The notes under the pieces were generated by a model. That model ran no database searches. It was not told where the DNA came from and worked only from the letters and a program-made list of their open reading frames with translations. A program made the translations under genes and the position numbers. From contig NC_088308.1 in assembly GCF_910592395.1 (NCBI RefSeq), positions 5,719,001 through 5,783,000 on the forward strand: 64,000 nucleotides of DNA. The letters run 5' to 3'. Positions within the stretch are counted from its first letter, which is position 1; every line of letters begins with the position of its first letter. Of this stretch, positions 1-11,100 are shown one piece after another. Origin of the DNA: Lineus longissimus (Eukaryota > Nemertea > Pilidiophora > Heteronemertea > Lineidae).

Positions 1-232
1 ACAAAAATATCTGCTGCATCTGTGAAAACATCAAACATATCTAGATGGATAGATACAGAATGGAGTCCGTGATCTGAGCTCCAGAACTCACAAAGAATAA
101 TTTTGTTCATTTTCTAAAGATATCCGCCTAGCTATCTGATTAGTCTGTGCAGTGTTTTGCTCAGGAAACATAAAAGAAGACATCACGACTGAAGGTCATA
201 TCTAAGTGAACATTCCATGCCTGTCTTTTCAG
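1..232 (+). other. Intron of RAP1GDS1 entering the window
   Basis: Only the 3' part of a phase-1 intron is seen. It ends in a pyrimidine-rich tract and AG at 231-232. I see no exon or repeat in it. Confidence 0.8.
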
Positions 233-3200
233 ATGTTGGCCGCGAAGCGATGAGCAACTGTGAGGGTTTGGAGAAGTTATATAATCACCTGAAGCGACTT
301 CATTGTGACAAGAAAGATGACACGCACAAGGCGTCTAGGATGATGGGTTGTGGCTGTTTACTTAATCTCACCAATACCAATGGTAAGCTGTGTGGCTGTT
401 TCCTTAATCTCATCAATACCAATGGTAAGCTGTGTTGCTGTTTACTTAATCCCACCAATACCAATGGTAAGCTGTGTTGCTGTTTACTTAATCTCACCAA
501 TACCAATGGTAAGCTGTGTTGCTGTTTACTTAATCTCACCAATACCAATGGTAAGCTGTGTGGCTGTTTACTTAATCTCACCAATACCAATGGTAAGCCA
601 GTTAACTTTGATGTGATATGTATAGTATCATCTGTAATCTGGCCTCCACCATCATCGTCATTCGAAAGATCTGCTGAAATAAGATGCCTGCGAAAATTGT
701 GTGGTTTACAGTGAAGTGTTACGATATCATGCATTTTGTTTACGCTTTAGTCTCCAATGAATTTTCAGAACTGCTTCAAGAAAAGGCGATAAAACTGGGC
801 GCCCTCGACTTAATGAATGGTTACATGCAGGACTATATCGATGATGAGGACCTCATGTCCATGGTCCTGATGACTGTCAGTAGTCTTGTCGACTCGGGTG
901 AGTTGGAGCTAAGGCTAGGCGAACATCTCGGGTATACTTGTCGAATGACTAGACTGTGAGGTCCCCCTAACATCATTCAGTGGTGACCTTCTTAGATGTC
1001 GCTCTGCAGCCCGAATTAGTGTCATTGGTGAGAAATTCATTGATGGCAAAGTGAGTGTGTTATACCCAAAGTAGTAAACTTTTGATCACTATGGATTAAA
1101 TCTCTAGGATAGATGGAAATTTTAGTTGAGCCAGTAAAAAAGAGAGGTTTCGAGTGGTTTTCCTAACCTGGTACTTGTTCTATCCATACATGCCTATCAT
1201 ATGTCATTATCAACATACATAACTTCTCACCCAACAATGCCAAGAATCATGATGATATGTTTATTTTACTTTTCAGAATCAGCCAAAGAACAAATCATAG
1301 ATTCAAAACTACCAACGACAGTAGTGAAACTGTACGAATCACCAGAGGTGGCAGAAATAGAAGATGCTATTTTAGAACTTTTAGCAACGCTTGCAGAAGA
1401 TGGTAAGTGAAGACACTGGAAAGTTTGAAGCTCAGATAGAACAGAATTTTACTGTCACCTTTGATGTAGATTCAAATTACACGCCCTAAATAAATGATTC
1501 TACTTGGGGCCCATTCGTAGTTGCATTCAGGTATGTTCACAAGAGCAAATGCATTAGAAGAGATCATTTCATGTTTGTGTGCTCTTTTTCAGATTCTGTG
1601 AAGAACGACTTGTGTAAAACTGCATTAACTCAACATTTACTCGCGACCATTAGAACGCATCAAGATAGTGACGAAGATGATAGTCAGACTCTCGTTAAGT
1701 TAGCAGCCGATCTAATTATACTTTTACTAACAGGAGGTAAGCAATAAATGATAAGAACGATACTTGTCACTTTTATCCTAACTTGGGTCTTTCCCAGGCA
1801 CATTACACAACTGTCAATATTAATCAGTGTGCTAATGAAACTTTGATTATAGTACACGCTAAGAGTTAAGATTGGGACTCTGAGTGTACTTGGAATGGGA
1901 TGGTGTTCTACAGACCAGACTAATGAAATATCGACAAAGTTGCATTGGCATTCAATCGACGACTACTGTGGCGGCTTGGAGACTAAGGTTTGGGGTTCCG
2001 ATGCTGACTGGTTAGCTCCTAGCTGGTTAGATAATCTTACATTTGCTCCTTCCAGATGATAGTATGCAGTTATTGTACAATGACGGTTCGGGTCCAGTGT
2101 TCCTCGTGTCCAAGAAATGGCTGCAGTGTTCCCATCCTCATCTCAGAGTATGTGGCGCATTGGCCATTGGGAATTTTGCCAGAGGGGGTAAGTGAAGAAT
2201 GAACTGAATTTTAAGGTTACACCTATTATCCTGGGCTCCACAGAAGGTCTCTTGGGGTGTTGTGTGGTAACTAAAATGTGCATACCAAGACCTCAACCAG
2301 TGGGAGAACTAAGAAGCAGCTCAGCTAGGAGGTGACCACTCGATCATGAGGCCGACATACTACCATTTGCCCCAGTTCCGTTTTTTCTACAATTTTTTTA
2401 TTTTTCAGATGCAAACTGCATAAATCTAGTAAAAGATGGAACGACTAATGTTCTGATTGAGTCACTCCAAATCACAGCAGATGACGACATCAGCAGCAAG
2501 GCCAACATGACCATGTTACATGCTGTACTCAGTGCATTGAGGAATATAGCAATACCAGGTCAGTATGTCAGTAGGAGGCGATATCCTGATGACCTCTGAA
2601 CGTGGGACGGCCAGGTCCAGGCTTGCCTATCCATAGCTCACTCTCCCACATCTCACTCCACCAGCAAACTATTCTTCATAGAATTTAACTAGTGCATACT
2701 GAATAAGTAGAGAAGAAATAACCAATGGTTGGTTTATAAACATTGAAGTTAGTTTTTGTCTTTGCTTTCTTTCAGCATCTAATAAATCTGCTATGATAAA
2801 TGCAGGAGTTTTAGAAAAAGTCTTACAATTTATGTCCAGTGATGCTGCGCCTGTACAGTTTAAGCTCCTCGGTTTGTTGAGAATGGCCGTCGATGGACAG
2901 GAGGAGGCCGCGAAGACACTCGGGACAAATGAAGAGTTCCTGAAGCGGTTGGTGGCGTGGTGTTCCGTGGAAGAACACGCCGGCGTCAAAGGTAGGTAGT
3001 TATGCAACTGTCAATGGGTGTCTTGTGCGCCCCCTCTTCAAGGGTACAGCACACGTGTGACAACAGACAAGCCCTGTCTCATTGTAAAGCTGTGAAATTT
3101 GATCACGAAAGATCACAAATGATCACAAAGCTGTATAGACTGGCTATCAGCAGACGTGCTATCCGCCTCCAGCAGACTAATGATAAAAGACAAGCTCATG

Positions 3201-4315
3201 ATTCTGATACATAGAAAAAGGATAATCTCAGCTTATCATCTTTTCTTGTCCATTTCCAGGTGAAGCGAACCGACTAATGGCATCGTTGATTAAAAATTCC
3301 CGGTCGTCAATAGTCATGAATACAATTCTTCAGATTGGTGGATTAAAACATTTGGTTTCCATGGCAACATCGGAGCATACTGTGATGCAGAATGAGGCAC
3401 TTGTGGCATTGAATTTGATGATCGCATCAATAATTGGTAAGTTGTTGGAATTTGCTGCTCTGCAGCCTGACAAGTCCAACTTTGATAGTTTTGAGAAAAT
3501 CAAGAAAACTATTCAATTCCTGAATGAGGGTTTGCAATGCTCATGTGATATACTCTGTAAATATGATCTTCCTAGTTATGGTACAAATTGAACTCCCACC
3601 TATAATAATGTTCTAATTGTGAACTGTAGTGGTTCTTGTCAGAATAAGTAACTCCACTTGGTCCTTCATTTTATTTCAGGAACAAATGCAGCCAGCATCA
3701 AGGATTCTGACCTCATCCCGACCATCATGACGTTATTAAACGATGAGAAGTTACTGCCGGAATTGATGTGTAATACACTCAGTCTGGTCAACGGATTACA
3801 TTCTGCAGGTAGAGTTTGTTTTCCACCAGAACTTGGTCACGATAAGATTGCTATAAAATCAGTTTGGACTTTGACCTAGAATCCAACTCATGCTTGTCCT
3901 TAAACGAAGAAATGATATGAGCTGTTCTGCTTCCTAAACAAATCGCCCCATTAGCTTTGCTTTTGTCAGCAATATGTTTGAATAGTTTTCGAAAGGGTCC
4001 ATACCCCTGTGTTGCAGCATGCTTTCATGGGCTGTAAACTTGTCAAAGAAGTGTCCCAGAAAACCCCTCAATCTTCAATCGGTATCAAAACAGAAATCTT
4101 CATTAGTGGTATATGACATTGTTTTGAGTTGTATTCTGATTTAGAAAACCCATTCTTTCGTTCACAGAATGTCGTGTTATCTGATTTCAGATGTGACAAG
4201 GGAGGCCATACAAACTGCCGAGATATTACCCATGGTGCAGAAACACAAGGGCCATTCTGATAGCATCGTCCAGGAGAGAGTTCTTCAAGTATTAGCCACC
4301 TATGGGACGAGTTGA
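233..4315 (+). CDS. RAP1GDS1: Rap1 GTPase-GDP dissociation stimulator 1 (SmgGDS), 3' ten exons, partial
   Basis: SmgGDS is an armadillo-repeat cytosolic chaperone/exchange factor for prenylated small GTPases (Rap1, RhoA, Ras family). Exons: 233-382, 769-897, 1277-1402, 1593-1736, 2056-2187, 2409-2558, 2776-2991, 3260-3436, 3680-3808, 4191-4315 (stop TGA). Together they give 491 codons plus stop; the family is about 600 aa, so the first ~115-130 residues lie left of the window. Diagnostic stretches: GALAIGNFARGDANCINLV (exon 5/6 join), FKLLGLLRMAVD and EEHAGVKGEANRLMASLI (exons 7/8), and MATSEHTVMQNEALVALNLM (exon 8). Every intron, including the one entering the first exon, is phase 1 and begins with GTAAG or a close match. 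The first exon ends inside a 42-bp tandem repeat that copies its donor (separate entry). No frameshift or stop interrupts it. Identification is by sequence similarity recalled for the family; confidence is high. Confidence 0.97.
352..598 (+). repeat. Six-copy 42-bp minisatellite carrying a duplicated 5' splice site
   Basis: A 42-bp unit starts at 352, 394, 436, 478, 520 and 562 with few differences. Each copy contains the last codons of a RAP1GDS1 exon (L-N-L-T-N-T-N) followed by the donor G|GTAAGC. The six possible exon ends are 382, 424, 466, 508, 550 and 592. The unit is 14 codons and open in the coding frame through all copies. The family-conserved junction is the first donor (382). Whether the downstream donors are used cannot be read from the sequence. 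Confidence 0.95.
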
Positions 4316-4624
4316 TCACATCACTTTCAAACTTATGCAAATCATCAACTTTCTCTTACCATATCCTAAAGCAAAGACTGTTCACTGTTTGTAGGGGCCA
4401 CTTCATGTTTGATTCAAAGTCTCTAAACTTAAGTCTTACGGTTTTGAAAGGCTAGGTGATGGTCAACTTGAGAGAGACTTCTAAGTTGACCTGTTTAGAG
4501 ATTATTAAGTATCACGGGACGGAAGGCCAGAGACTTGATGCGAATTGCAGAGGACAGATAAAGCGTATTGCTGCATAGTCGAACACGCAGGGTCACCCCA
4601 AATGCCACATGGCTGGGCGTTATT

Positions 4625-4664
<40 letters not shown>
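4625..4664. repeat. (ATG)n microsatellite
   Basis: Thirteen uninterrupted ATG/GAT units lie in the RAP1GDS1 3' region. On the minus strand they create a poly-His ORF (4505-4735) that I do not consider a gene. Confidence 0.95.
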
Positions 4665-4665
<1 letters not shown>

Positions 4666-5372
4666 TTATCACAATGCTTTTAAATGTGTGCAGCCTTCGA
4701 TGTTCTTCATGAGGTATTATACTGCTGTTCAACATGCCTGATGCTTTACTTGTAACGTACTGTTAACTGGCTGTTGAATTTCACCAACACTCTCTGTCTA
4801 TTTTCAAAGCAACAGAAAAATTTGGATGCAAAAGACACTAAAGGCCATTCCGAAAAATAGAGATTACCTGGCAAAATATACCTGATGATACCTTGGATCT
4901 GAATACCATAGCATTTCAAAGCAAAGATCGCAAAATTCCATAGTAAATCACGCAATAAGGTCACACTTTTATGCAGCAGTACAGGCTTGGCAGAAAAGTT
5001 TGGTCTACTCAAAAATACCCCAGGTAGATTTAGTGGCTTTTGTATCTGAACTTTTTAACTTCACTATCGGGGCATATTTTGCCTCAAAGCAACTAATTTA
5101 GTTTTTTAGCTTACTCATTACTGATAGCAGAACTGTAAACCAGACTGTCTTCATGGCTTATTTCTTTCATGAACAAGAGTGGGTGTGGCAGAAGTATTAT
5201 CTCTCCATGTAAACTTCTGGATTATGCAAACTGACAGTTTTAGTCCCTGTTATCCCAAGTGTGTTAAGTCTGATGTAAAGTATCAACTGTTACAACTTAT
5301 TTTTTGCCATCCGCATCAAAAGTGAAGTCAGTGCTGTACTGTATTTTGTTTTATTCATCAAACTTTTAAGGC

Positions 5373-5378
5373 AATAAA
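5373..5378 (+). terminator. RAP1GDS1: Candidate poly(A) signal AATAAA for RAP1GDS1 (proximal)
   Basis: First AATAAA hexamer noticed downstream of the stop at 4315; a GT-rich stretch follows (ATGTTTTGTCGGT). Confidence 0.45.
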
Positions 5379-5692
5379 TGTTTTGTCGGTCACTGAATCA
5401 TGGTCACTAAATCACTAAAATGGTTAAAAAAATCTTTCAGCAGTTAAGTGGGACAATCAATACTGCACCCTGGTAGCAAAACGATAATATTACATAATAT
5501 TAGAGTGATGTTTCAGAAGAGGTTCTGTTGATTTTGATGTACATTCTGTTGCTGTGGCGAAAGTCGTCCGTGATAAAATTGGTTTGACATTCTGTTACGT
5601 ACCATGTTCTATGTTTGAAATACATGTGCACATTTTGCTTTTACTTTTGTTATGCTACTATACATGTTGGTCTATGAACAAGACAATATAAG

Positions 5693-5698
5693 AATAAA
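5693..5698 (+). terminator. RAP1GDS1: Candidate poly(A) signal AATAAA for RAP1GDS1 (distal)
   Basis: AATAAA followed about 20 bases later by a T/GT-rich stretch (TTGGTTGTTTGT). It is a plausible end for the transcript. Confidence 0.5.
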
Positions 5699-5740
5699 TT
5701 GATTCAATTATATACTTGGTTGTTTGTCCAATTATATCAG

Positions 5741-5860
5741 GACGGCTCCCTTACGGCAGAGGCAGGATGGCACCAGCTGGCAGAGGCCATTGAAAGCCAA
5801 AGCATGAAGATGAACAAAACACCACAGGGTGTTACAAAAACTTCGGACTCCGAAAAATGA
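5741..5860 (+). other. Orphan terminal-exon-like ORF, 39 codons plus stop
   Basis: A pyrimidine-rich tract and AG (5739-5740) are followed by 39 open codons and TGA at 5858. The peptide begins DGSLTAEAGWHQLAEAIESQ, continues with Met/Lys/Thr-rich residues, and looks like protein sequence with an amphipathic helix. I do not recognise the family. It starts 42 bases after the distal RAP1GDS1 poly(A) signal. Read from a phase-1 RAP1GDS1 donor the frame would shift and stop after about 17 codons, so it does not fit simply as an alternative RAP1GDS1 end. It may be the last exon of another gene, an exonised repeat or chance. Confidence 0.3.
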
Positions 5861-6064
5861 TAGGATACTCTGGGACTGAAGACCATGGAACTCCGTTTTT
5901 AGTGCTGACTTATTTCAGCACATATAACTCCTCAAGTAAGACTACTTGATGATATTGGAGTTGTGTCACACAGGAAAGCATTAGTGCTCATAGCATGTTG
6001 AGTCGGTGTCTATCTGTTGGAGGTGGTTGTTTATAGCAAAAACTACCTAGACCCTTATATACCA

Positions 6065-6276
6065 CGCGGAGGAAGTCATTGCGGGCCATAGATAGGCGCA
6101 ACGAACAAAAGATGATGTGGCGTGCGGCCATACGGTCTTTTGTTTGTTGTGGCCTTCAGTGGCTTCCTCCGCCTGGTGCGAGAGCCTCCATAGGCACAAC
6201 AAAGAAAACATGCAGTATGTGGCCGCAGGGTCTTCTGTCTGCTGCTGATTTGTTGTGACCTTCAGCGGCTTCCTCC
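6065..6276. repeat. Imperfect fold-back plus direct repeat
   Basis: The segment 6065-6172 begins CGCGGAGGAAGTCATTGCGG and ends with its imperfect reverse complement (GGCCTTCAGTGGCTTCCTCC). The right half (CATAGGCGCAACGAACAAAAG to CTTCAGTGGCTTCCTCC) is repeated in diverged form at about 6190-6276. It resembles a decayed fold-back MITE; no transposase ORF is present. Confidence 0.6.
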
Positions 6277-6365
6277 AAATGGTCCGAGGATATCTATAGC
6301 CCTTTTCAAGGAAGACGGCATTGCCAGAACTGCAACTAAATCTATGATGGAAAAAAGCAACTTAC

Positions 6366-6712
6366 TCGGTGCGTTGACCTGTCCTTTGGTATTTGTCCTC
6401 GGCAAGACTGGTATCTTCTGGGTTTGACTGGTTGGAACAAAGCATGAGTGTCTGATCTCTTTCCAATCTTGTTTGTTATTTCATTAAAAATCCCAAATAG
6501 TTCCATATGATTGATGCACAGTGGGTTAATATCATACAGGATGTATTGATGTATTCCCACCAAATCTGTTATGCATCTACTTGACGAATAGACAAGATTC
6601 CGAAAATTGCCCAACTGCCAAAGAATTGTCTCGTCACAGGCAGACACAAGAAGCCATTGTCTTTTTAACGACTTTGACAGTGAAGTCTCATTGCCATTTT
6701 CTTGCGAGGGGT
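6366..6712 (-). other. Orphan internal-exon-like ORF on the minus strand
   Basis: On the minus strand an AG (6714-6713) precedes a 347-bp open stretch that ends at a strong donor, CGA|GTAAGT (gt at 6365-6364). Phase is 1 in and 0 out. The peptide contains RQWLLVSACDETILWQLG, faintly like the edge of a WD repeat, followed by about 80 residues I cannot place. It lies downstream of the complete NWD gene on the same strand. It could be an exon of an unseen gene, a decayed gene piece or a chance ORF. Confidence 0.3.
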
Positions 6713-7136
6713 CTATTGTCACAATTTCGTACTACATACAATACAATGGGTTCACCAAAGTCGATTCCTTTACACTAACCTCAACCCTGTATCCAAACCA
6801 AAAGTCACATCGTATCGTAGCTATCCGGTTCCAAAAGTCCAGGGTTTTTTTTATCAGTTAGATTCTTCAAGATGTCAGATTTAGGAAACACTTCTCTTGA
6901 AGGCTGTTTCTTCCAGACCGACTGATTCACATGCACTGACTGAACATATAGGGCCTAACTTGATAAGAATGAATACCATGGTCAATTCCAGTCTAGTAAG
7001 CAAGTCTGTTTCTACTATGATCTATTTTATTGTGTATAAACATGACAGTCATGTGGGTGTGCATGGAGAGGATTTTTTAAATCGGACCAACCCATTCACA
7101 TCTTTTCTGACAACGCAACAAACAATAATAGTATAA

Positions 7137-8168
7137 AAGCAGTAATCTGATTTATTCATTATTATGCATCTGATACAAAAATAAATTATACAACATGTTT
7201 TCTAGACAGGACATAGGCTAACAAAGGAATGTTAATTATTACTATGATCCACCTCCCCGTGTCGAGGTTAGAGAATTATGAGTATCATACTGAACTCTGT
7301 CAGGTAAAAGTAAAAATACAATAATGTTTGTACAAAGTACAATAATATCACATCTTATTAGCGTAACATAAAATAAAGAGCGATAGAAAATATAATCTCT
7401 GGATTTCAGAAGTATATCTAGCTAAAAATCCTATGCTAAGAATACACTAATGAGTATCATAAGGCTTGGGAATGTCACATATAAAAATAAATTGTGTAAA
7501 CAAAAGTCTACCACTATTCTAAACATCAACATCAGAAAGATTCCTATACTATCATAAAAACAATCACAGTTATAGAGATCACACCATTGAAAGGTTATTC
7601 CGAATTTCTGGTTTTAAATTTGATCTCAACTTCACTACAGGCGAATAAAAAGCCATATGATTTAATCCGAGGATCCATAAAATAAACAAGTAATTCAAAA
7701 GTCAAGTTAAAACTAAGAAACTCTAAAAATATTCTGTGCGCAAATCCCGCAAATAACAAGTGTATATGCCTCTAGGAGATCAGTGAACAAAAACAAGTGT
7801 AAATTGAGTCTAAAGCTTGATCAAATTCCATAACCTGCAGGAGCAGCCTAGTGGGTCACAATAAGTTACATAAAGTGGTTGATAGATGTCTCTTCTATGC
7901 ACTATACATCGGTGCTGTAAGAGGAATACCTTTATTACAATAAAGTCAAACCAGGCTTCCTAATAACTGTGCATATGTAAGTCACCTAAAGACCACCATT
8001 TGGAGCCGCCCCTGCTCATAGTCCCTCTTTAAGATAACTAAATTCGCTAAATGAGTAGAAAATCATATTATGCAAGAAGCCAAAACCAGAGAGAATCATT
8101 CCACATGTTTCCCTCTTGCAACTAAATTGCAACTTTCATTCATATCTCACAGAATGATATGCTTCAAC
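7137..8168 (-). other. Probable 3' untranslated region of the NWD-family gene
   Basis: This 1 kb AT-rich stretch has no supported ORF or recognised repeat. Its span is bounded by the NWD stop and the minus-strand AATAAA at 7151-7156. Confidence 0.5.
7931..7936 (-). terminator. Candidate poly(A) signal for the NWD-family gene
   Basis: TTTATT on the + strand is AATAAA on the minus strand, 233 bases past the stop codon at 8169. Further copies at 7151-7156 and 7026-7031 could serve a longer 3' UTR that ends convergently with RAP1GDS1. Confidence 0.45.
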
Positions 8169-11100
8169 CTATGACTGGGGATATTCCAACATTTTCAGTT
8201 GCCCGTAAAACGCATCCTTTTTCCTCAACGCTTCCATCGTCTTGTCCAATGTCTGCTTGACCTTTTTCTTCTCGTCTCTACCGCGATGGATGAAGAGCTG
8301 CACGATGCCTTTGATGCTGCCCCCGCCCAGCATCAGGAACTGGTTGTCTCTGGTGAACTGGTAATCCCAGGCAGTGCTCTCTATTGTTAGAGAGGCAAGA
8401 CTGAAAAGCCAAGGAATGTTCAATAAGGGTTGACCGTAGGTGCTGCTATTTGGCTTGTTCTTGAAATCCTAAAGCAATTAAAACTTATTTTTTTCTGCAT
8501 TGGTTTAATAGTGTTGTGCAACACCACTTTTCTTTTGATAAATGTGATCTGGTCACATTCCTGAGTTTTACTTAGCACCTTTGACCAGAAAGATATGAAA
8601 AACACAATACCACACATTGAGTCAAGGCAGCCTTACCATATCTTCTCTATAAGGTCGACCACCACGACCATTCCACTGTGCTCTCCATTGCATGCAGCCA
8701 AGGAGCCATCCTCTGATAGAACAAGCTTTCCTATTCCTAGCTTATTGGTCGAAACATGCAGGTACGCATCACAGGTCAGGCTCTTCATGTTGAATATACC
8801 GATGTAACCTGAGGAAGGAATTGGTGTTGGTTACCAGGTGAAACAAGAGCCGAGAGCCTAGCTTTGCAAACATATTCTTCTCAACGGGCCTTTCCTTCAC
8901 TTCAGCCAAAAGTTTGTTAACAAACAGACAGTTAAGTGATACCAGTAGTCTGATAGCACCAAAAAAACCCCAAAGATTCTTCATAAGAGCAACTGCAGTC
9001 AATGTGGTTCTAAATACAGCAGAACAAATTTGACCTCTATGAGCAGACAAATAATCAATATTCAATACACAATTCAAAATCACTAAGACTCACCAGAAAC
9101 ATAGCCCACAACGACTGCCTGGAGTTTTCTTGACATTCCTAACACATATGAATCACCACGAGTTCCAACAGGCCTCTTACATTCTCGCACATCACCTGAA
9201 AGAGGAATCTTAATTGCAATTTACCTCATTATGCAGACAGCAGACTATCTCACTATAAACATCATTTACAAGTAGATATAGAATATGGAAGTACATTTCC
9301 GGCACCCACATTCATAACACGACAGTAGATTAAACTGAAACATGTAGATGTGTTAAGGGAGAATAAATTAATTGCATTGCTTCTCACCTGTGGCAACCTC
9401 CCAAATGACAAAGTTCCTCGTATGTTGTTTGTCAATCGCTGCAGCAAACTGCCCATTGTGACTGACAGCAACACCCTTCTTTGCTAGCACCTCCAACTTC
9501 ATGTCTTTGTAGCCGAGATCAGGTAGGCGTTTCTTCTTGGTCAGATCCCACACTATGGCATATTTAGGATCACTGGTGAAGGCCAGGACAACTTGACCAT
9601 TGCCACTAACGATCATATGCTTGATCTGTTCATTTGGCTTGCATTTCAGGCTTGCAACAGTTTTACCTGTCTTGACGTCCTTCACGACTAACGCATGTTC
9701 ATCCTTACTCGTGCCAAGTGCCAATTTGGAATCCACAATATCGAAGCTGAAGAAAAAGAGAAAGTCAATTATTAGTTGTGTTGAGAGGCCTCATTAATGT
9801 ACAACACACTGAGCACATGAGAAAGCTAGCTACATACCTCATAGGCCTTGGTTGTCCACCAAACGACGGATCGTGAGGGCCAAACTTCTCCAGGGTCTTC
9901 ATATCAAATGTGACCAACTGCTTCTTGCCTGTTACAGAGACACCTAGCGAGGCTGTAGGGAACTGCATCAAGGATGTGTAGATGCTGGCATCTGAAACAG
10001 AATTGTGTGAAATTGGGAGGGAATCTACTTTGAAAAGATTAGAAATCAGCACACTAACTCGAGGCCATGCTTTGTTTTTGTCTTCTTTAGGTAGGCCACA
10101 GTGCTGACTTGACTACTACAGAAGGTATCCATGCATGCACAATATCCATGAGTTACTACAGTTGTTCTCCCCTACTTGTGAGAAGTTTGCCCTGTCCTAC
10201 TCACTTTCCGTGTTCAGAATCCTAACCGCCTGCATCTCAGCCAGATCCCACACCACCAGGCAGAACACTCGATAGCTAGCGGCAACATATCGCATGGTGC
10301 TCGGGAGGATGAAGATGGTCTCCACCTCCTCCTTGTACTCGGCAGTCACCAGGGCTTCATCCGACAGGCCTTCATGGGGGTCCTCAATCTTCAATTCTCG
10401 GATCTGAACCTTTGTGTTGCTTTCATGGTTTAGAACTGAGGCTCTTCCATTGCCAATGTAGTTCTGTAGGAAAAAATTACACGCAACTTAGCAACATGAA
10501 TGAAGACCTAGCATACTAAACGCTCAAGGCCTCTTAACACAGATAGAGCAAAAATATCCACAATTTTCATAAGCTGAGGACAATCCTTCTATGATTTTTC
10601 GTTAAATAGTCTCTTTCTCTTGGCTATTCCTTGAGATCTGGGCATATTACATCCCACCAAATTATGACTCTCTGCATCCAGTTACAGTATTCAAAGCAAA
10701 CATTCTCTTCTTCGTACAACTTGTAGCAAAGGTCTTGATGACTTACCACATGCGTAATATTGCCTACTTGTTTATATTTAATGGTATAGGAGCCAGAGTT
10801 GATGTCTATGTCATACAGGATGCTGCCATTGTAGGAGGAGTCAAAGTTCAGGAATAGCACATGGTCTTCTTCTTCAACCGGGATGAGGCACTCACAACCT
10901 ACAGGATTAAAAAAAGTATTCAATGACAATAAATTTGTGATGAAAGACAATACCTATTTCATAAGTAAGGACTGGGCATGATGTTTTTCAAATATCTGAA
11001 AAGGTTTAGGGTGTCTGGAATCAAAATAACTACATATACTTGGGTTACGATTTGCCTCAAAAAATCTTACCCAAGGCATAGTCTACGCTGAAGACAGGAT

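Larger units (their letters stand above)
4316..5715 (+). other. RAP1GDS1: RAP1GDS1 3' untranslated region (inferred)
   Basis: About 1.4 kb of AT-rich sequence without a supported ORF follows the RAP1GDS1 stop. It contains a (GAT)n microsatellite and ends near two AATAAA hexamers at 5373 and 5693. The extent is inferred from the hexamers only. Confidence 0.6.

Noticed and set aside
352-598. CRISPR-like regular repeats
   Set aside because: The 42-bp units abut without unique spacers and lie in a eukaryotic exon; this is a minisatellite.
300-734. 144-codon minus-strand ORF across the minisatellite
   Set aside because: It is the antisense of the RAP1GDS1 exon and repeat; openness comes from the repeat unit being a multiple of three.
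4505-4735. Poly-His ORF, minus strand
   Set aside because: Produced by the (ATG)n microsatellite in a 3' UTR; no other protein character.
6581-6884. Overlapping + strand ORFs
   Set aside because: They overlap the better-supported minus-strand exon-like ORF and have no protein-like pattern.
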